64,000 bases of DNA from Acanthacorydalis orientalis (Eukaryota; Arthropoda; Insecta; Megaloptera; Corydalidae). Positions 11,046 through 21,473 of the stretch are shown piece by piece. The DNA lies in the NCBI GenBank assembly GCA_034766995.1, contig CM068315.1:20793844-20857843 (forward strand), in the 5' to 3' direction. The position numbers and the translations under genes are program-made. A model generated the notes under the pieces. That model worked only from the letters and a program-made list of their open reading frames with translations, searched no databases and was not told the origin of the DNA. Each line of letters starts with the position of its first letter. Positions within the stretch are counted from its first letter, which is position 1.

Positions 11046-11088
11046 CAAAATATTTTACAGTGATCTATCTAACTATCTGATGTTATTA
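10850..11088. repeat. Unnamed interspersed repeat X, copy 1, with internal (TA)n
   Basis: This stretch aligns by eye with 46,384-46,582. Shared words include TTTTTATTTGTTATTTTT, TTAAATAGCTAAAATAC, CATATGTTTTTTCT, AATATTTTACA and CTATCTGATGTTATT. In this copy the point that reads TTATTATATATTCC at 46 kb has become a (TA)n array (11,014-11,043). Confidence 0.7.
11014..11043. repeat. (TA)n array
   Basis: A pure TA run within repeat X. Confidence 0.97.
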
Positions 11089-11145
11089 TTATCTCATTGA
11101 TGTTATCATTAGGTTGATTTATTAATTATATTGTATATATTTTTA

Positions 11146-11511
11146 TTAGGTTGGTAGAAAAATAACTGCGGTTTATGACCTTTAAATTCATATTAATTTT
11201 TCTTAGCTAGATGTTTTAATTGGCCCAGAACCAAACGTATCGTTTAGTTTACGAGCAGTTTATATTGTTTTATCACCCGTTTTGAAATCACTCAAAAAAT
11301 GTTCTTATTTACTTATTTTCTATCTTTAACTCAATAGGCCAATTTGAAACAAAATTAATAATAAAATGAATGTTGATGTTACCAAAATATAGACCGAAAA
11401 TGCACTTTAAAATGATATTAATATGAACACGATTAACTGACACTTTCGTTGAAAGAGATTAAGATTAGAATTCAAGAAACAAAAATTCTAATTATTTTTC
11501 TACCAACCTAA
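11146..11511 (-). mobile_element. Cecropia-like mariner, short derivative (copy 2)
   Basis: TIRs are TTAGGTTGGTAGAAAAATAA on the left and TTATTTTTCTACCAACCTAA-like on the right, with TA on both sides. At 366 bp it is shorter than its 560-bp relatives. Most of the helix-turn-helix coding region is gone; only the 5' leader and a short tail remain, in reverse orientation. Confidence 0.88.
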
Positions 11512-11578
11512 TACTAATGGGAATCGTTCTTTTAGTTGAAATAATAATTTTAGTTTTGTAAGCGTAAATATTTTTTTT

Positions 11579-11830
11579 TTGATCAGAAATAATAAAAAAA
11601 TGATTATTGATAATTTTTATTGCTCTTTATGCGTATTTCTATGATGATGTCACCATCTTCAGAGCGCTAAGGTAATCTAATAAAATATATTGACAAATAT
11701 TTTTCTGTACTTTAGCGGCTTGATGACGATGACATTGTTATCGAAATGCGCACAAATAACAATAAAAATGATCAACAATCAATTATTAAACACATTGATT
11801 AGAAAAAAAGTGTCTTGTGGTTTATGAGAT
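11579..11830. repeat. Palindromic MITE family, full copy b
   Basis: The left arm (GATCAGAAATAATA...TGATTATTGATAATTTTTATTG...TCACCATCTTCAGAGCGCTAAGG) is the inverted counterpart of the right arm (CTTTAGCGGC...GATGACATTG...AACAATAAAAATGATCAAC...ATTGATTAGAAA). The central spacer is about 55 bp. No coding capacity. Confidence 0.75.
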
Positions 11831-11849
11831 GAGTAATAATTAAATTGTG

Positions 11850-12530
11850 AAAATTGTCGGCACCATACAGATGAAAAAAGGAGATTCCAGATTACATCTT
11901 AGTATTGATTCTTTAGATATATACATGAATATCAGGCAACGTCATTAACCCGATATTTCAACCAGAACCTTAATATCAAAGACCGGTAATTCCGATTTAA
12001 TAGATTCCCTAATAACACGTATTAGCGGATTTTACTGGAATTTCACTCTACCACATAACAAAAGACCTGTTAAGAGACAAATACTTTATTGTTGGAAGAC
12101 AAAGAACTGCAACTGGCGAAACAGTATGTATAAGTAATGAAACATACGAAATATAAAAATATGTGAAACAGAAGCAATATCTTCAAGATTTATTTTTTGT
12201 TATTCTTATTTTTTTCTAATACTATCGATTTTTTCTTTCAGTTCAACTGGCCAAATTTCATCTTTATATTTCTCGTAGATACTATGTATATCTTTTTGCG
12301 GAAAGGCAAAAGAAATATTAAAATATTAATTGAAAATTGCCGTAACGTTTTTATACCGGTTTTAATTATAAATATCTTTTTTTTTAATTTTTAAATTATT
12401 TCATAAATATTACTTAGTTTATCTGATAATTCAGTATAATAATAAATTTTACTCGGAAGAGTATGTATATATTTTTAGATATATTTTCATCCATATATTA
12501 TTCTAGCACATTGAAGAATGTTTTGATGAT
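11850..12530. other. AT-rich non-coding stretch
   Basis: No supportable signal. The 65-codon frame at 12,197 is phenylalanine/isoleucine-rich and looks random. Confidence 0.4.
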
Positions 12531-12534
12531 CTCT

Positions 12535-12640
12535 TCTATTAGATTGATAGGAAAATAATTGCGGTGTTTAATTTTGCATTCTAACCATAATTTTTTTCAA
12601 TTCAATTTCAAATTAAAATTTTTAGATACTTTTGTCTCCT
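12535..12640 (+). mobile_element. Cecropia-like mariner 5' end fragment
   Basis: The words ATTAGATTGATAGGAAAATA, ATTGCGGTGTTT and GCATTCTAACCATAA match the leader of the next mariner copy at 12.7 kb. Only the leader is present. Confidence 0.65.
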
Positions 12641-12712
12641 ATTGTATCTCCAATACGTTCATGAATGAATGATTCATTTGCATGTGTGTTATGGAAACTA
12701 ATCGGTATATAT

Positions 12713-13340
12713 TATCTTGGTAGGAAAATAGTTGCGGTTTTTGTTTTCTGAATTCTAACCTTAATTTTTTTCAATGAAAATGTCATTTCGTCGTATTCAT
12801 ATTAATATCATTTTAATGTGTATTTCCGGCCTGTACTTTTGCAATTATCGACTTTGATTTTGTTATTAATTTTGCTTCAAATTGGGCTATGGAATTAAAG
12901 ATGGAAAATAAGCAAATAAGAGCAATTTTTAAGTTCAAAACAGATGGTAAACTAGTATAAATTGCTCTTAAATTAAACTATACTTTTGGTGTGTGTGTTG
13001 TTAAAGAATGTACGTTGTAATAGCAGTTCCAAAAATTTCGTGCAGGGGACGAGAGCCTTGAAGATGAAGAAGGTCACGTGCGTCCTTCTTCAGTTCATAA
13101 CGACTAACTAAAGGCATTATTTAAATTATAACCACGCACGGTAATTCGAGAGCTTGCATAATAGTTGAGCGTAGTCATCTATCAGTTCTGGCCCACTTAA
13201 AACAGCTAGAAACATCAAACAAATTTGACAAATGGGTGTCACACGGACTGAGTGAAAACCAAAAACGAAGTTTGTTCTACGACTTTTTTCATGCAAAAGC
13301 AACGATACATTTCTCGATAGTAAATCTATTTTTTTATTGT
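12713..13340 (+). mobile_element. Cecropia-like mariner, 3'-truncated (copy 3)
   Basis: The leader is intact (TTGGTAGGAAAATAGTTGCG onward). The + strand then has broken helix-turn-helix coding, with QFQKFRAGDESLEDEEG and ACIIVERSHLSVLAHLKQL-type words. Unlike the 560-bp derivatives it runs past the usual deletion point into KFDKWVSHGLSENQKRS, the linker before the catalytic domain. It then stops matching mariner near 13,330. No right TIR was found. It shows what the parent of the deletion family looked like. Confidence 0.75.
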
Positions 13341-13489
13341 CATAAGCGACTGAAAATTCATTAAAGTCCACATAATATAATTCCAAAGAGTTAATTACTT
13401 TTTAAGTTAAAATTGTTGTATTTAAAGGTATTACATTTTGAACATCACATAATGTATTACAGAAAAAAATTAGATATACTTATTTGGGT

Positions 13490-13585
13490 GCTCTGAGGAT
13501 AATGATATCTGTTTCGAAATACGCAGAGTAATAATCAGTTATTGAACATGTTTGATCAGAAAAAATATTTTGTTTGCGAGGGAAA
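13490..13585. repeat. Palindromic MITE family, half copy c
   Basis: It carries GGATAATGATATCTGTTTCGAAATACGC, split over two words, then TAATAATCAGTTATTGAACA and TTTGATCAGAAAAAA. This is the right arm of the family. Confidence 0.65.
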
Positions 13586-13994
13586 AATTAATTAACGGAA
13601 GCGAAATTAAGCGCTGCCTTAGAATTATTTTGTGAAGCAATTTATTATTTTTAACTCGGAAAAACTGAATAATATAATATTTTTATCGAAACAAAAATTA
13701 GTCGATTTGCAAAAGTATACGATTTCATATGAGTTACTAAAGTTAATTCAAAACTTACAAAAAGTAGGTCAGGGATATTTGAACGTGACTACTGAATTTT
13801 AATAAATATTAAATATTAATGGAAAAAAAATATGAAAAACTAATACATGTATGAAGAATTTTGTTATTTAACTTTATAAAGAAACCAAGAGATTTTGCAC
13901 TCTACTTTCGACAGCTCGTCGACCCCCAAGGGCTCCGCCACCGCTTGTTTCGTTTGCTCCCTCAGCTACCTTCGCAAATATTCGCTCATTATCG

Positions 13995-14078
<84 letters not shown>
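13995..14078. repeat. (TA)n array
   Basis: TA run with one TG interruption near 14,028. It creates spurious YIYIYI frames on both strands. Confidence 0.97.
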
Positions 14079-14082
<4 letters not shown>

Positions 14083-14379
14083 ATACGTCTATATAATCAT
14101 TCTCGCTGTTGAATGTTAGTGAATGTGATCCTCTTGTAGATATATTGCAACGTAATTGTTTTATAAAGTCGCATATTTCATTGTAGTTATTATGATACCA
14201 ATACGATAATTCTTCGTGTAATTTTTGTGCAATTTCTGATGTTATGGTTAATAATAATTTAATACAAAATAGATACATATTTTTTTTCTTTTAGTGAGAT
14301 TTTACGAAACTTTTTTATATAGATAGATAGAATGTTTCGTGTATACATTACATTATTAGATTTTCTTATTATTTACATA

Positions 14380-15307
14380 CAAGGTCAGACAATTGAGTAA
14401 TGCGACCGATTTTTTTTCTCGGCCTGTGGTAACACTGCAAACCTGTAACTCCGCCACCGTAATAGCAGATCCCTACTCTCTCGATTGAGACCTTGACCAC
14501 CCTCGTACGATCATTTCTTCGCCAGCTGTTTAGTGTTTTGTAACAACGCGCGAGTAGTGCATGTCACGAAAATGGAACAGAGAAATTTAGAGCAACGGTG
14601 CGCGATAAAATTTTGTACAAAACTCGGCGAAACCGCGACAGAAACTTATGAAAAAGTGCTTAAAGTGTATGGTAGTGATGCCCTGAGTCGTAGTCAGGTG
14701 CTTCGGTGGCATGCCGATTTTAAAAAAGGCCGTGAGAGCGTCAAACACGAGGCGCGGAGCGGAAGGCCAATTCAAGTGCGAACCGACGCGAATGCGCAGC
14801 AGGGGTGGTTCACAAAGAGTTCGTACCACCTGGACAAACCGTAAATCAAGTATTCTATCGCAATGTGCTCGAAAAATTACGAAAAAGGGTGCTCAGAGTG
14901 CGTCCAGAGATCGCGAAGACTTGGGTTCTGCATCACGACAATGCTCCCTATCACAGTGCGTTCAGTGTCTCTCAGTTTTTGGCGTCTAAAGGCATCGCAA
15001 CGTTACCACAACCGCCCTATTCACCGGACATGTCACCCTGCGACTTTTTCCTATTCCCCCATATGAAAAAATTCGTCAAAGGTCGGCATTTTGACTCCGT
15101 TGAAGATATCCAAGAATCTGTGACGAGGGTACTCAGAGAGGTCCCACAAGAAGTGTTCCAGAATTGTTATGAAAACTGGAAAACTCGCTGGAATAAGTGT
15201 ATAGATGCGGGAGGGGACTACTTTGAAGGGGATCGCAGCGATGTACCTTAATTTTTAAATATACTCGATTTTTGAATTTTGTCGCATTACTTAATTGTCT
15301 GACCTCG
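14380..15307 (+). mobile_element. DD34D mariner, internally deleted (family B, copy 1)
   Basis: TA-flanked, 928 bp. The left TIR is CAAGGTCAGACAATTGAGTA; the right end is the complement of CGAGGTCAGACAATTAAGTA. The body keeps the 5' leader, N terminus, C-terminal catalytic part and 3' tail, but lacks the middle. Over the first 165 bp I count about five differences from the copy at 32,889. The two are therefore close sisters and probably young. The lineage within mariner is not certain. Confidence 0.93.
14572..15251 (+). pseudogene. Mariner transposase, central deletion
   Basis: It starts at ATG 14,572 (MEQRNLEQRCAIKF). The first 70 or so residues form the mariner helix-turn-helix region (LGETATETYEKVLKVYG, SRSQVLRWHADFKKGRES, ARSGRP). 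Near 14,795 the frame jumps, out of phase, to GVVHKEFVPPGQTVN. That removes the second helix-turn-helix, the linker and the first catalytic Asp. The remaining C-terminal frame (to TAA 15,249) has LHHDNAPYHS and SPDMSPCDFFLFP, the second and third Asp with 34 residues between them. It ends CIDAGGDYFEG and a short tail. It cannot make active transposase but keeps both TIRs. Confidence 0.92.
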
Positions 15308-15645
15308 TATTTTGTATTTACATTTTATTAGAATTTTATTTTTATAGTAAAACAAAATTTTTTCGTGACAATCAGTTTTGCCGATGAAATATTTTTATTA
15401 CAATATAGAGATAAATTTTGTAATCTAAATTATTTTTCATTTTTTTAATATGAAAGTATAGATTACTGAATTTATAATTTCTGGAAATTCATAATGAATT
15501 TAAGTATCTCTAAATCGCTGGCATAAAAGTGATAACGAGATTTTTGTGCCATACTGTTTAAAGAAACGCAATCAAAATAAAAGTTCAGTCAATATTGGTC
15601 GTCATTTTTCCATGAAGAACATATAAGAATTTGACCTTGATAACG
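15308..15645. other. AT-rich spacer
   Basis: Nothing recognisable. It may be the decayed continuation of the coding-looking tract to its right. Confidence 0.35.
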
Positions 15646-15649
15646 ATTT

Positions 15650-16059
15650 CGTATAATTATTACATAATTGACGGTAATTAGTAGTGGTCGACCGCAGACG
15701 ATAGAATCAATTAGAGAACAGTCTTCTACGAATTGTGTAACATCCAAATAGTATCCGTATGCATCATTGTCAAAGATTTGATCGTCCGTCTCGTTTTTTA
15801 AATCGATGCGACATGCTCTTTTGTATTAAAGCAATTGACAAACATCTAAATATGTGGAGGTACTTATTATTCGTCAGTGAATGTAGGTCGGTCGTCGTAT
15901 AGAATTAATATCGACCACACATTGTGTATTGAAGAACAGGGTGGTTGCGTTGTATGTTTTTGAAAAGCAATCATCAATGATTTCTAAAAGAGAACTTTGG
16001 ACAGGATAGTTTAGTTCGATGTGTGTTTTATCATATATATCTTTTAATAAACATCTCAC
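15650..16059 (-). pseudogene. Unidentified coding-looking tract
   Basis: Two reverse-strand open pieces follow each other in different frames. The first (16,059 to 15,874) reads like normal protein: CLLKDIYDKTHIELNYPVQS, LLEIIDDCFSKTYNATT, CVVDINSIRRPTYIH. The second (about 15,822 to 15,655) has a balanced, acidic composition: DLKNETDDQIFDNDAYGYY, LDVTQFVEDCSLIDSIVCG. Codon and residue use differ from the lysine/isoleucine/tyrosine noise elsewhere. I do not recognise the family. It may be a decayed gene, a host exon pair or an old insertion. Confidence 0.3.
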
Positions 16060-16069
16060 TGTTTACCAA

Positions 16070-16950
16070 TTTATTCCACATATAAATTTTTTAATGTTAC
16101 ATGATTTGAATATTGTTTTTCTTCTATAAATTTTGTTTTGAATACACCTTTTCTGAGTTCTGAACGTTTATTTTGACTTCAGTGCGATAATTAAACTTTT
16201 TGTTCTTAAAATAATTTTCTATTTTGTAATAAAGAGAGGTTACAAGATGTTTCCTATAAAATTAGTGCTACTGATTGATCTTTTGAATTTAAATCTATTT
16301 TGAAAGTGTAAATAGCGCAGATATTTCTTCAATTTACGGAATAAGTGAAACTCTATGGTTCCAATTTAAAAACCTACAGGGGAGGTGAGACATAATATGC
16401 TAGTCAAGCCTTTTTTTAAAAAAGTTTAGAAAAAATATACGACAATAGTTTATTACATGCTGTATCAAAATTTTACAAATACCAGAATAGATGATATTAA
16501 AAAATGGTAAGGTGTATTGAATAAGCTGAAGGGTAGCACATTCCAAACAATCTCTGAAATTGTTTACAAGTACTCAAAGAGTCATGAAGTGCAGTATAAT
16601 TCTAATGAAACATGACGCCCTTTTTATTGGTCAATTCGGCATGTTTTTCTTGAATCAAGGCCTTTTCAATTCGTTCAGCTGAGATATTGATTAAGGTATA
16701 TCTTATGTTAGTTCGTATAACTATTTACTAAGAATATATTGATTTAAATTATATATTGATACGTTGTTTCAATTTCTGGATTCACTTTGTCATTTAACTG
16801 ACAAACTAAATCCACATTTTTATAATGAACGCAGAAAATTATTTTAGTATTGTTACATGAAAATGAATCATTACTCTATCACTCAGACTCTATTATTGTA
16901 TTTTATTAGTAATTTATTATCAAAATTCTCTTTTTATCTTAAAGTATTTA
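16070..16950. other. AT-rich non-coding stretch
   Basis: No coding or repeat signal that I can support. Confidence 0.4.

Positions 16951-16952
<2 letters not shown>

Positions 16953-16986
<34 letters not shown>
16953..16986. repeat. (TA)n array
   Basis: Pure TA run directly left of a 41-bp palindrome. Confidence 0.97.
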
Positions 16987-16988
<2 letters not shown>

Positions 16989-16990
16989 AT

Positions 16991-17031
16991 TTAATATGTA
17001 AATTATTAATTATTAATAATTTACATATTAA
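16991..17031. repeat. Perfect 19-bp-stem palindrome
   Basis: TTAATATGTAAATTATTAA is followed by three bases and its exact complement. The stem is A/T except for one G and one C. Confidence 0.92.
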
Positions 17032-17058
17032 TTCCACATAATGATATTGAAAGTAAAT

Positions 17059-17106
17059 TATTAATTCCACTTTATGATATAAGTATCATTAAGTGGAAAT
17101 AATTAA
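17059..17106. repeat. Second hairpin of tandem pair
   Basis: ATTAATTCCACTTTATGATA pairs with TATCATTAAGTGGAA and an AT-rich outer part, with one mismatch in the inner 15 bp. A single arm word (ATTCCACATAATGATA) also lies between the hairpins, at about 17,031-17,046. Confidence 0.8.
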
Positions 17107-17221
17107 TATTTTTCTCAGTGATAAACGTGTCTACCCATAAAGTATTCGAAGTTTTTCTTATACAAAAGCATATATTTATAATAAGATGTACAATAGTAGG
17201 TCATTTGAGATGAAAGCAAAA

Positions 17222-17224
<3 letters not shown>

Positions 17225-17288
<64 letters not shown>
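17225..17288. repeat. (TA)n array
   Basis: Pure TA run of about 64 bp. Confidence 0.97.
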
Positions 17289-17290
<2 letters not shown>

Positions 17291-17776
17291 TCTTACACTC
17301 ATGAAAAAACGCCAAATTTCACGAGTAAAAATTAACTCATTACCACTTGACATTTAAGCTTTTTGAAAGGATGCTAGATATTAGCCTCAGATAAATTAAA
17401 TCAACATTGATTTAAAACATGGAGATTATCATTTATATATACAAAAAATAAAAGAGCTGTTACTTCCACGGAATTCACAAATGTAATATAATTAAAAAAA
17501 TATTATTTACTGACAATTGAAATATTTTGCATATAATGTAATGAAAGACATGTTTCTGACTTCAATGACCTAGCAACAGTTTTATATTTTTAATACAAAC
17601 ATTCAATACTTATTCTTAAAATTTTAACTTATTTAATTGGGTTGGTGTTTCGCGCGCAACTCGATTATATGACATGACTCCATATGTGTTATTTTGACAG
17701 GTGACATTTCAAGATTTCTTTATGTGCTAATTTGGCGCAATTTTGTGAATTTTGTCTGTTAAATTTAAAATTCAGA

Positions 17777-18751
17777 ATGGAAGAATATAGGATCCATTTA
17801 TATTATTTGATGTTTTATTTCCGGTTAAGAAAAAGCGCTGCAGAGGCAGCAAAAAAGGTATCAGCTATTTATGGAGAATGTAGTACTATTTGAAAGTGAT
17901 TTTTTTGGTTCAGAGATGGAAAATTCGACCTAGAGGATCCAGAGCGTTTCTGTAGTCGTGCAGTTGTTGATAATGATAAAATTGTAACACATATGCACGT
18001 TACACGACACGAGACATTGCAGAGATACTGCAGGTGTCTCATGGAGTGTTATGAGGTATTTTGAGACACTTGGATGCGTGAATCGCTACGATATTTGAAT
18101 GCCTTATAATTTAGCTGAAAGAAGTATAACAGAACGAATTTCCGTCAGTGGTTCGCTCCTTAAAAGAAACCAAAACGGCCCGTTTCTGAAACGATTAATC
18201 ACGGATGATGAAAAATGGATCAATTTCAACAATGTAGATGAAAAAAGATCTCGGAGAAAGCAAAATGAGCCTCCGTTAGCCACTCCAAAAGTGAGTCTTC
18301 ATCCGAAGAAGGTAATGTTGTGTATCTAATGTGTTTGGAAGAGTGTTGTGTATTATGATCTTTTCCCAAATAATCAGATGATAAATTCGGAGGAGTATTG
18401 TGCTAAATTGGACTAAACAAAGACAGAAATCTATCAAAAGGATCCCGATTGGCCAATCGGTAGGGTATCTTTTTTAACAAGACAACGCTAGACCACACGT
18501 CTGTTTGCAAACCCGACAGAAATTGGTGCAGTTTAGCTAGGACGTCTTATCTCACCTGTCATATTCACCTGAATTACACCTTCAAATTACCATTTCTTTT
18601 CGTCGCTATAGAATTCTCTTAATGGAAAAAACTTGACTTTTCTGAAAGCCTGCAGAAATCACCTGTATCAATTCATCACCCGGAAAGATGCCAAGGTCTG
18701 GGAGGACGACATTATGAAACTATATAAAAGATGGCGAAATGTGATGAATTA
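17777..18751 (+). pseudogene. Mariner transposase, multiple lesions
   Basis: It starts MEEYRIHLYYLMFYFRLRKS and continues AAEAAKKVSAIYGE. The helix-turn-helix region then carries stops. The open piece at 18,099-18,329 holds ITDDEKWINFNN (first Asp) and KVSLHPKKVMLCI, ending at a TAA. Beyond it, SVVYYDLFPNNQMINSEEY and QDNARPHVCLQTRQKL (second Asp) follow in shifted frames. The third position reads TPSNYHFF, so the third Asp has become Asn beside a one-base deletion. The tail KVWEDDIMKLYKRWRNVMN is still in frame. Inactive. Confidence 0.85.
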
Positions 18752-18772
18752 AAATGACACATATGTATTAGA

Positions 18773-18776
<4 letters not shown>

Positions 18777-18837
<61 letters not shown>
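18777..18837. repeat. (TA)n array inside mariner
   Basis: TA run between the transposase stop and the right TIR. Confidence 0.97.
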
Positions 18838-18842
<5 letters not shown>

Positions 18843-18898
18843 GAGTAAATACTACCTTTAAATTTCACCTTAAAAATGCTACGAACTTTTGTTCCAAC

Positions 18899-18902
<4 letters not shown>

Positions 18903-18958
<56 letters not shown>

Positions 18959-19018
18959 ATATATATATATTAGGTATATATATAATATATATATATATAT
19001 AAATATATTAATATATAT
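18903..19018. repeat. (TA)n array abutting mariner
   Basis: An imperfect TA run starts at the element's target TA, with short interruptions (TACAA, TAGG, TAAAT). Confidence 0.95.
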
Positions 19019-19179
19019 TGAAAAGAAGACATAAGTTTTATAACTTTTTTTATTGAAACTTTGAACTTTAATGATGTTTTGTCCAAAAAAAAAAACAATA
19101 AGCATTTGTCGATCAAACTCTTACAAATGCACCAAAGTTTCTATATCTTATAAAATAGAAATACGTTGTTTCGTGTAAT

Positions 19180-19965
19180 CGATCGAGCAGTATTAGAACG
19201 CTTCTCAGAATGCAGTTGATAATTATTTATTTTAAGAAAAAGTCTATCTATTTAACTCACTGCTTTCATCTAACTGTAAATAAACGAATATTAATAGTCA
19301 ATCGGTCCCCTGATAAGTCGATACACAACACTCTCACTGTTCCATACTTCGTATAGATTTTTATTACTCTAGTCTTTTTTTTCTATAATCGTTCGTTCAT
19401 ATTTGCTGACTGGCTGGTTGGCTGGTCGTCCGGCCGCTCACGCTGATAATATTGTTTCACATGTCATTACAAATTCAAGATTGTAGTCACCTGATAGTTT
19501 AGCCGCCTAGATAATCGATTCGTGTTGAGTTTTCCGCACAGTCATCCGACAGGTTCAGACCAAGTTAAATGTTACAACATCAGATCGACAATAGGCCGCG
19601 TCGAACAGTCGTACGGCGTTCGTGTTGAACCACAATGTGAACACCGTTCGTTATTCGTCTGGTCGACAGTTCAATTTGATACAAAATACATAAAACATTA
19701 GCCAACACGGCCGTATCATGATTGGTGCTTGTAAAACGAAATTATAAGATCAAAATGTTTGTTTGTTGTATTGCGAGACAATACCGTTTGTCTTGTGCAA
19801 CGGCGTCGATCGCTTAGCTCAGATGATTGGTCAAAAATGCTACAGGGATTGGTCTCTCAGGACGGATTGATAGACTGAATCTGCTGTTGTAACAATGGAG
19901 CCGATACGTTGTCGCTGTCGAATGTCTAAAGTCAATTTGTATATGTTATGATATTATTATTATTC
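19180..19965. other. GC-richer unique island
   Basis: The densest part (19,400-19,890) holds GACTGGCTGGTTGGCTGGTC, GTCCGGCCGCTCACGC and CAACGGCGTCGATCGC. No transposon similarity and no long frame. A cluster of GGCTGGT words resembles the CGGTCGGTCGGT cluster near 37,240. Candidate regulatory or 5' untranslated DNA. Confidence 0.4.
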
Positions 19966-20129
19966 TTCTTTGGTCTGTTGTTTTTCAGCAGACCAAACTG
20001 ATTTCAAATATATACTTTTCAGTATCGTACGAGCTATAAATATCAAATAATCATTTTCCTTATTAAACTATCGTATAAGTCAGCTATTAGTGTGAGATTT
20101 TTTCTATAATTACGATAATTTTCTGATTA

Positions 20130-20627
20130 CCGTATATCTTGGCGTATAAGGCGATCTACATATAAGGCAAGGCCGAAATTTTAAAATAAATTTTAAACAT
20201 TTATCATACATCGGTCGTATAAAACGCCTTTAAATTAAACACCTTTTTCACATGTATAATACAATTCTACGTCTAAAATCGAAATTAGGAGAATTACATT
20301 TTTCGATTTAAAATTTCAAATCATGAAATATCCCCTTGTTTTGACATATTGAGTATAAACATCGTGCATGGTTTGTATCTAGAAAGCTATGACTATGTAT
20401 TTTATTTTTTTAAAAAATATTTAAAATTAATTATTCAATGAATTTATGTTATAAACGAAAGTATAAATTCTTTTTTTTTAAATAAAGAATTTAATTTCTA
20501 TATAAACACAATAAATTCTTTGTCCTATTTTAAAAGCTATGTTTTTGTATTGGGCGTATAAGACAACCCTCAAATTTTTGAAGATTTTTTGGGTCTTAAG
20601 AGTCGCCCTCACGCCGAGTTATATGGC
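20130..20627. mobile_element. Short DNA element with GGCGTATAAGGCGA-type TIRs
   Basis: The left end is CCGTATATCTTGGCGTATAA; the right end, read in complement, is GCCATATAACTCGGCGTGAG. Both run on into a GGCGA word. About 19 of the first 27 positions agree. TATAAGGC words recur inside at 20,161, 20,215 and 20,550. No coding frame. A pogo/Tigger-like origin is possible but not shown. Confidence 0.55.
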
Positions 20628-20639
20628 AGATGAAATGAA

Positions 20640-21470
20640 TGGAAATGGTGGGGAATTGAACCTAAGAATAATTTTTAATGCTTATTAGACAAGAAATGTT
20701 TACCTTCACATAGTTAATTTATCTGGAATAAAAATAGTGACCACTAACTTGTGCAAATATCTGAGGAATACGTTAAAATCATCTTTTTGTTCTGGAAAGG
20801 GCAGATTAATATTATAAACAATGCATACCTACGTTTACATTTTATAATGAACACAAATTAAGGATTGAAAATCCATAGTCCAAGTAATAGTTTAATTTTT
20901 TTTAATGAGGTCTTAATTTGATTACTATGATACCGTACGACATCTGAATTTTGTTATGACATATAAGATTTAAAGAAAAGCTTGTTTTTAAATAGATCAA
21001 ACGAAATAATACAAGAACTCAGGTGGAACACTTTAGGAGGGGAAATCAAATTTATAGATTAGTTTATGTATTTAATTCATTTTATAGGTAATCATTATTA
21101 AATGAATTTAATGATAAATGTAGATTTATAGAAAATAAAGTGTTTATATATGTATGTATATATATATATATATATATGTTTCAAGTATGGTGTCGTCAAC
21201 TACAGAACTAATTTGATTTTGCATATAATTCCATTGAAAATTCTTTCAATTATAGTGATGGCGAAGAATTTGCCCTTTTTTAACATTCCCGCTGTTTGGA
21301 AAGCTTACTTAAAATGATCAAATTGAAAGGTATAATGAGTTAAAAATAAAAACTAACTGAAAATTTAAATAATGTTTGTACATAAATTCCTTACATTTTA
21401 TTTACCTAGTATATTAACAGAATATGAATAGATATTGTACCAATTTATGTTCTATGATTTATATAATAAA
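20640..21470. other. AT-rich non-coding stretch
   Basis: It contains a short TA array at 21,147-21,178. Nothing else is supported. Confidence 0.4.
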
Positions 21471-21473
21471 GTA

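Larger units (their letters stand above)
17636..18902 (+). mobile_element. Mariner, decayed full-span copy with internal (TA)n
   Basis: The left end begins TTGGGTTGGTGTTTCGCGCG; the right end is GAACTTTTGTTCCAACCTAA followed by TA. The TIRs match only in the outer nine or ten bases. The element spans the whole coding region plus a 60-bp TA array in its 3' tail. A second TA array begins exactly at its 3' target TA. The lineage is unclear. Confidence 0.85.

Noticed and set aside
13126..13386. 86-codon reverse frame
   Set aside because: It is the antisense shadow of a mariner N-terminal region and its decayed continuation.
13874..14278. 134-codon reverse frame with YIYIYI core
   Set aside because: The length comes from a TA array that has no stop in this frame. 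The flanking residues do not match a family, although ITSEIAQKLHEELSYWYHNN is less random than most.
19805..19885. tRNA D-arm-like word (TTAGCTCAGATGATTGG)
   Set aside because: No matching GAGC strand, anticodon arm or T arm follows at the right spacing.
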